From: Corythucha ciliata | Taxonomy: Eukaryota > Arthropoda > Insecta > Hemiptera > Tingidae | Direction: 5' to 3' | Length of the DNA: 64,000 bases | Assembly: GCA_038030265.1 (NCBI GenBank) | Contig: CM075943.1 | Coordinates: 28,768,001 to 28,832,000 of the forward strand | In this document: in pieces, positions 59,540 through 64,000 of the stretch | Layout: every line of letters starts with the position of its first letter | Position numbering within the stretch: position 1 is the stretch's first letter | Translations under genes and position numbers: made by a program | The notes under the pieces: model-generated | Database searches by the model: none | What the model saw: the letters and a program-made list of their open reading frames with translations, nothing else | What the model was told of the DNA's origin: nothing

Positions 59540-59766
59540 GCGTTGCAAAACTTCAGACTTGTTCAGCGCGTAATGAGCACTTAGTATTTTTACCGTTGCA
59601 AAACTGTCAATCTAGCTCAGCACTAAGTGTTTAAAATCCAAGAAAACACGTTCCGGAAGTGTTTCGATAGCCTTTCCCATCGCGATACAAATCACCGTTG
59701 CAAAACTTCAGTAAGCACTTAATTATACACTTCAGCGTTTAAACACGAGCCCCGAGTTTTGCAACG
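59540..59766. mobile_element. 227-bp MITE with GCGTTGCAAAACT termini
   Basis: GCGTTGCAAAACT and AGTTTTGCAACGC are perfect 13-bp inverted repeats. Two additional internal CCGTTGCAAAACT copies (about 59603, 59694) suggest internal duplication. Confidence 0.7.
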
Positions 59767-59767
59767 C

Positions 59768-59885
59768 AACCAATGTTGATAATTTTGTTCTTCACGATCA
59801 AAACCGGGAAATTGATTTTTGTAAGAACCAAATTCCCGGATTTGTTTTTTGAAGGAGAACCCCCGAACTTGGCAAATTTGGCCAA
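59768..59885 (-). repeat. Family C units, inverted
   Basis: A few units (AAAACCGGGAAATTGATTTT, CCAAATTCCCGGATTTG) between the MITE and the Penelope-like relic. Confidence 0.5.
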
Positions 59886-59911
59886 AAAATAACACACGGG
59901 CTATATTATGT

Positions 59912-60756
59912 ATAACCAAGCTTTCGGGGACATATTCCCTCTTCTTCAGGGTGAACTAAAACACACATGAAAAATAGATAGGTACCTAATTGAAAAAGTT
60001 AGACCAAATGAAAACATTAACACCTTAGCCTAGACAAAGCCCAACCACCTGCCCAAGTACTGACAGCCTAATTAGCATCTACAAGACTCCGGTAAATTCA
60101 GGTTGGCCCAAAAACACAGGACGGGGAGAGGGCGGTCTCAGTCATCAATATTTTTTTTTTTAACTGGCTCGCGGCCAGATGGTACACTTATGTACCAGGT
60201 GTGTCTCCGTGGCTCAAGATTATTTTCGGCCGTGTGCTTCCTGCCTTGTTATTGGAGTTTTCCTATGAAAATACCAACCGCTTATGTTGTTTGGGTAAGG
60301 ACAGCGAGACGGAAGTGGTGTACAAAATTGGTTGTAACTGCACAGTATGTAGGACATACGATGCAGAGGCTCAGAGGGCGAATCGCTCAGCATGGAAATG
60401 ACGGTCATCCTCCTGTTGAAGCGTGAATGGCGTTGGCTACTCATACAGCGGATACAGGCCGGATGATGTCCGGATCCTGGATTGTGAGCCGTTGTTGCCC
60501 AGGCGACTGATGAAGGAGATGATGTTCATTCAATCATCTCCAGGTTCTTGAAATTTCAGGACAGACGTAGGGGGCTTGTCTGCAGTATATTGTTCACTCA
60601 TTGACCAACATAAACATATGCAATCATCACGTCGCGTCGCTGGCAGACAGATTCCGTCATGCCTCACGTCCAGGAAGAGTTCCTGGCTCTCATGTTTTCA
60701 TGCACGTTTCAGTTTACCCTGAAGAAGGGAAATGTATCCCCGAAAGCTTGGTTATT
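59912..60756 (+). pseudogene. Penelope-like element relic with GIY-YIG endonuclease, between inverted termini
   Basis: Between 60285 and 60545 three frames carry pieces of a Penelope-type GIY-YIG endonuclease: VVYKIGCNC (the K-I-x-C-x-C start), then YVGHTMQRLRGRIAQH (Y-V-G-x-T core and R-x-x-H helix), then VRILDCEPLLPRRLMKEM (the LDxEP motif near the C-terminus). At least two frameshifts separate them. The reverse transcriptase is missing. The ends are inverted: ATAACCAAGCTTTCGGGG at 59913 and CCCCGAAAGCTTGGTTAT at 60739, each with a CCCTGAAGAAG block next to it. Such termini fit Penelope-type long repeats in inverted arrangement. Confidence 0.75.
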
Positions 60757-60859
60757 AAGCCTCGATGTTACTTTTTAGCCAACTTTACCCGCTCCTTTAC
60801 ACTTCAACAATTTTTGGCTGCTTCTTCTCTGTTCTTTGGCTTTTGAGATTGTCAAAAAA

Positions 60860-61280
60860 TCGTGAAGCTGGGTTTCCGAATAATTTAACCCCACGAACAT
60901 GGTTTTAGGTAGTCTGGTGACAGTCGATCTCGGCCAGTATTGTCGATTAACTCTATTTCTATATTGGGACGATGGCTTTCACAGAAAACACGAACCACTG
61001 CTTGCCGAGCTTTCGGAACAATTTATTTCCTTCCTCAGGACTCTACAACATAACAGGACGGCAGGTTTTAGGTAGTGTCAGACCAAAGTAATTCTATTTT
61101 CAATTAGCTAACCCCTTTAAATTGTTTTTTTGTGACAACCAAAAATGCGGAATTTGTTCTTTGATAGACCAGACCAAATGCAGTGATTTGTTGAAGGAGT
61201 GAAATGCACCAAAGTAGCTTTTTATAGCATAATTATAATAATTTGATCCTTGGAAGAGCCTTTACAAGGGACGTTAAAAC
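60860..61280 (-). repeat. Family C units, inverted, with a second Penelope-like terminus
   Basis: Diverged inverted C units flank a segment (61005-61042) that reads on minus TCCTGAGGAAGGAAATAAAT then CCGAAAGCTCGGC, similar in layout to the termini at 59913 and 60739. Confidence 0.4.
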
Positions 61281-61347
61281 TTAAAAGTCAGTTTTGCAGG
61301 GGTTAATTGCCGTGCTTGTATTAGAAAAACTTTCCTTCCCGTGATTT

Positions 61348-61533
61348 TCATGTGGTTGTTTTTGAAGGGACCCGGCCACTCAATGACCGTTTTAAAGCAT
61401 TATAGCATTCACGAGCAAGACGCTTCTCAATCTGACCCCGGTGAAGCCGTGTCACAGTCTCAGGGATGGACACCCTGCTCACCGATGATGGTGACGAGAA
61501 TTGGCTAATCAAATCAGCTTGATTTGAGCCCAT
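61348..61533 (-). other. Unrecognised coding-like fragment (61 codons)
   Basis: The frame has balanced composition (for example VTRLHRGQIEKRLARECYNA) and lies among inverted C units. It may be part of a retroelement or an exon; no domain, splice sites or start context could be established. Confidence 0.2.
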
Positions 61534-61849
61534 ACCGAGTAATTCTGTGGGCTGAAGGTCTCCAAGCCCGCAATTTTGTATAGTTCATGCGCCCAACATC
61601 AGTTTGTGTGTATAAGATAATCAGTTCTCGGAACAAAATTACCAGTTTTTGGGCTGATGATTAGAATTCTGCGGCTTGAATGAATGCGTCAGGGCACTTG
61701 GACTTTTTGAGGGCAGTAACCTCAATTAAGCCCCTTGGAATTGACTATTGGGTCATGAAACATTAATTTTCGGATCTAATTCCTAATCTCGACAGCTCCA
61801 AATTTGAGATGTTACAGGTCCTACGTGGAGCCGCCTTTTCTAGAAGCTA

Positions 61850-63600
61850 TGAAACTCAAATTCTCGCTGTGATTGTTGGTATGACACTGTCTATTTTATG
61901 ACCGATCTCGGCAAACCGTACTGCAAATTGATTGGAGGATCAAGGCGAACTCTATTTCCTTCCTCCGTATAGGTTTTGTAGAAAAAACCCATACCCCCAC
62001 ACACCCGAACCACAAAGTTGAAACGAAGTCGAAAATAAGGATAAATAGCCCGTTGACCTCTTTAAAAGGCCTTCCCACTTTCTTTATGGTCAGTGAGATT
62101 TTCTCCTTTTTCCATGGGTTTGATAGACGGGTTCATTTATCTCTTCAAAGTCGACAACATGAGAAACCCATTCTATCCCCATTCTCAATCATTCCGCTTC
62201 TCCCAACTTCAGCCCTTCATCAAGTCCTTTTTTTCATCTTCAAAAGCCACCCCCCTCCCTTTACCACAAACGCGTACTGTTTTAGGCTCGTTAACTTCAA
62301 ACAGTTACTACTCTGATCCACGAAAGTACTCAAGGCTTTGACGTTATTACCCAGGCTATAACCAAATCTTTAAAAATGAAGATTTAAATTAGCATTCTAC
62401 CCGGGTTGAAAGAATGGGTGGTGTTGGTGGAAGAGTTGAGGGGGAGGCGCAACATAACGATAAACACCCCGAGAAAATGTCTTTGAAATGAGATATTTCT
62501 ATTGTAAGATGTTAAAGGAGTGATAAAAATGAGTTTTTTAATTTGCTTCAAGTTTTGCGCTCTCTTTTTCTTCTTCTTCTTCTTCTTCTTCTTTTGAAAA
62601 AAGAAGCAGGCAAATCTAATCCCCGACCCTCTTTCAATTTAATCTGCATTAGATGTCGAGTAGAATAGAAGAGGGTGTTGGTGGTAGGGGATGGGAGCTT
62701 ATCAATGTCGTCTTTTAATGTTGTTTCCTTCTTAAAGACCGCTATAGTACACCTACAAGGTTTTTTCAATCGAGCTTTCAACCCCTTAAGACCAACTATT
62801 GCATGGTTTTCATTCTCATAACATAAAAGAAGGCAGTCCCAATGATGTGTTTTACGTATATGTGTGTGGGTGTGTGCGATGTTTTATGATCTTCAACCTT
62901 TGGTGCACAAGCCGGGTGGGTGGAGAAACAGGGAGAGAGGCAGGAAGTTTTTGATAAAAGAAATAAGGGAGTTTCATTTTTAACAAACTTATCTCTTACG
63001 CGAGACTAAGCACCACCCTTTCATCGCATGAAAAGGGGAGGGGAAAGGCGCGTAATGGACACACGTTCCTCCGCCGGAAAATCCAGAAACATAAGCTATT
63101 CGTATGGTAAATTGAGTAGTGGGAGGGGAGTCAGAGGGAGGGTGAGTTCAAAATAGTCATAGTACAAAGAGAGTGAATGTGATTTTTCCCCGCTGACAAA
63201 GACCTTCGATCTTGCCCTGTTGTCAATGACAAACCAGCGCAAGGCGTTTTGACGTTTTGGTTCATCGAAAGATGAAGAGGGGGAACATCCCCATGACTTG
63301 ATGACGAAATGGTTTTGGTTTATACGCATGAAATATCTATTAACCGAGACTAATAGTATTGAAATCTTCCCCTACCCATTCCAACCGTCACCAATTCAAA
63401 AATTCTGGGGGTGTAATGCACGTGATTCGTGGGGTGGCGGTAGAACTTAATAAATTACGACAAGGGGCAGTTGCGCTTTAGTAAGTATATATATATATAT
63501 AATGGATGTGCATAGGGAAGAGGTCAGTCTAGCGTGAGCAGGATTTCGTTCAAAACCCCGAACCTCCTTCCATTCTTTTTCCTTTTTTAAAATTTATTTG
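61850..63600. other. Block without supported gene
   Basis: Contains (TTC)n at about 62566-62593 and (TA)n at about 63487-63502, with purine/pyrimidine tracts. Frames are short and unsupported. Confidence 0.4.
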
Positions 63601-63990
63601 AAGCCTTTCATCTCTATCACGCAGGGTCTAGGTCTAGTGAGTTTCTTGATGGAAACGGTCGTGGGCACGCGTATTTTTTTCTGGACAAAACTGCCTCTTG
63701 AAGAGCAGGAAAATCCATGTCTCAGCCTTACTTACAAGTTTTTAAAAACAAAATTATTCAAATCTGTAGCTAAATTTTCAATTTTGTTAGGGGGAGTAAT
63801 CAGTTTCTGGGGTGCCGCTTTTTGGGCCCCTCCTAACCCACGTGAGGCCAGGGTCTATTGCTCGGTCAGCGAGACCAGAGTGGGGCAATATAGCTGTCCT
63901 TCCATAGATGTCAGTGCAAACTGGGTGCGTCTACAGATCGAGCATTGTCAGGGGGTGTTCCTAAACTTGAAAAGTCAGGGAATTTCGTAA
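63598..63990 (+). other. Unrecognised 130-codon open frame at the window edge
   Basis: The longest unassigned frame in the last block. It opens with codons for MKPFISITQGLGLVSF and has a hydrophobic stretch in the middle (LLGGVISFWGAAFWAPP) and a Cys-containing C-terminal half. No known domain, no TATA or splice support. Could be chance or an eroded retroelement. Confidence 0.15.
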
Positions 63991-64000
63991 ATTTATGAGA

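Overview
The window is eukaryotic nuclear DNA. It has spliced genes with GT/AG introns, polyadenylation signals, and LINE, Penelope-like and LTR retroelement relics. The gene set points to an arthropod, most likely an insect: a Borderless/Turtle (IGSF9-type) adhesion receptor, and a secreted group-7-allergen/JHBP-like protein on the opposite strand with which it shares a tail-to-tail junction. No ribosomal RNA, tRNA, CRISPR array or operon is seen. I cannot name the species.

Genes. The best-supported gene is an 11-exon, 660-residue IgSF receptor (8779-14428, +) whose splice phases all close without a frame error. Its poly(A) signal lies about 40 bp from that of an intronless secreted-protein gene (14636-15376, -). 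A 59-codon Asn-rich gene (19554-19733, -) has two NQxNPNN repeats and lies just downstream of an exact splice acceptor. Three weaker exon candidates are at about 5294-5335, 27989-28123 and 29478-29539; the last looks like a first coding exon of a gene whose other exons I cannot find.

Mobile elements. There is a 5'-truncated LINE with a 45-nt poly(A) tail (24168-25166), a second LINE 3' end (51620-52480, -), a Penelope-like GIY-YIG relic between inverted termini (59912-60756), and a probable solo LTR with a retained tRNA-type primer site (about 25447-26600). Several MITE/foldback elements occur (1-545, 2781-2917, 2970-3350, 16339-16782, 26681-26833, 38778-38915, 40267-40480, 59129-59530, 59540-59766). 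Two copies of one element carry 2 and 4 tandem units of 296-297 bp (990-1985, 45975-47277).

The most striking property is that roughly a quarter of the window is made of long, strongly diverged arrays of about 25-31 bp units in at least five families (called A to E here). Most families share the core TTCGCG. They sit in introns and intergenic DNA on both strands, sometimes with sharp strand switches. Some have a second, roughly 200-bp periodicity or a shared leader. Between them lie blocks (about 35.8-38.1, 40.8-44.0, 47.3-49.9, 52.5-57.6 and 61.9-64.0 kb) without recognisable genes, rich in purine/pyrimidine tracts and long G or C runs. All family assignments were made by eye, without database search.
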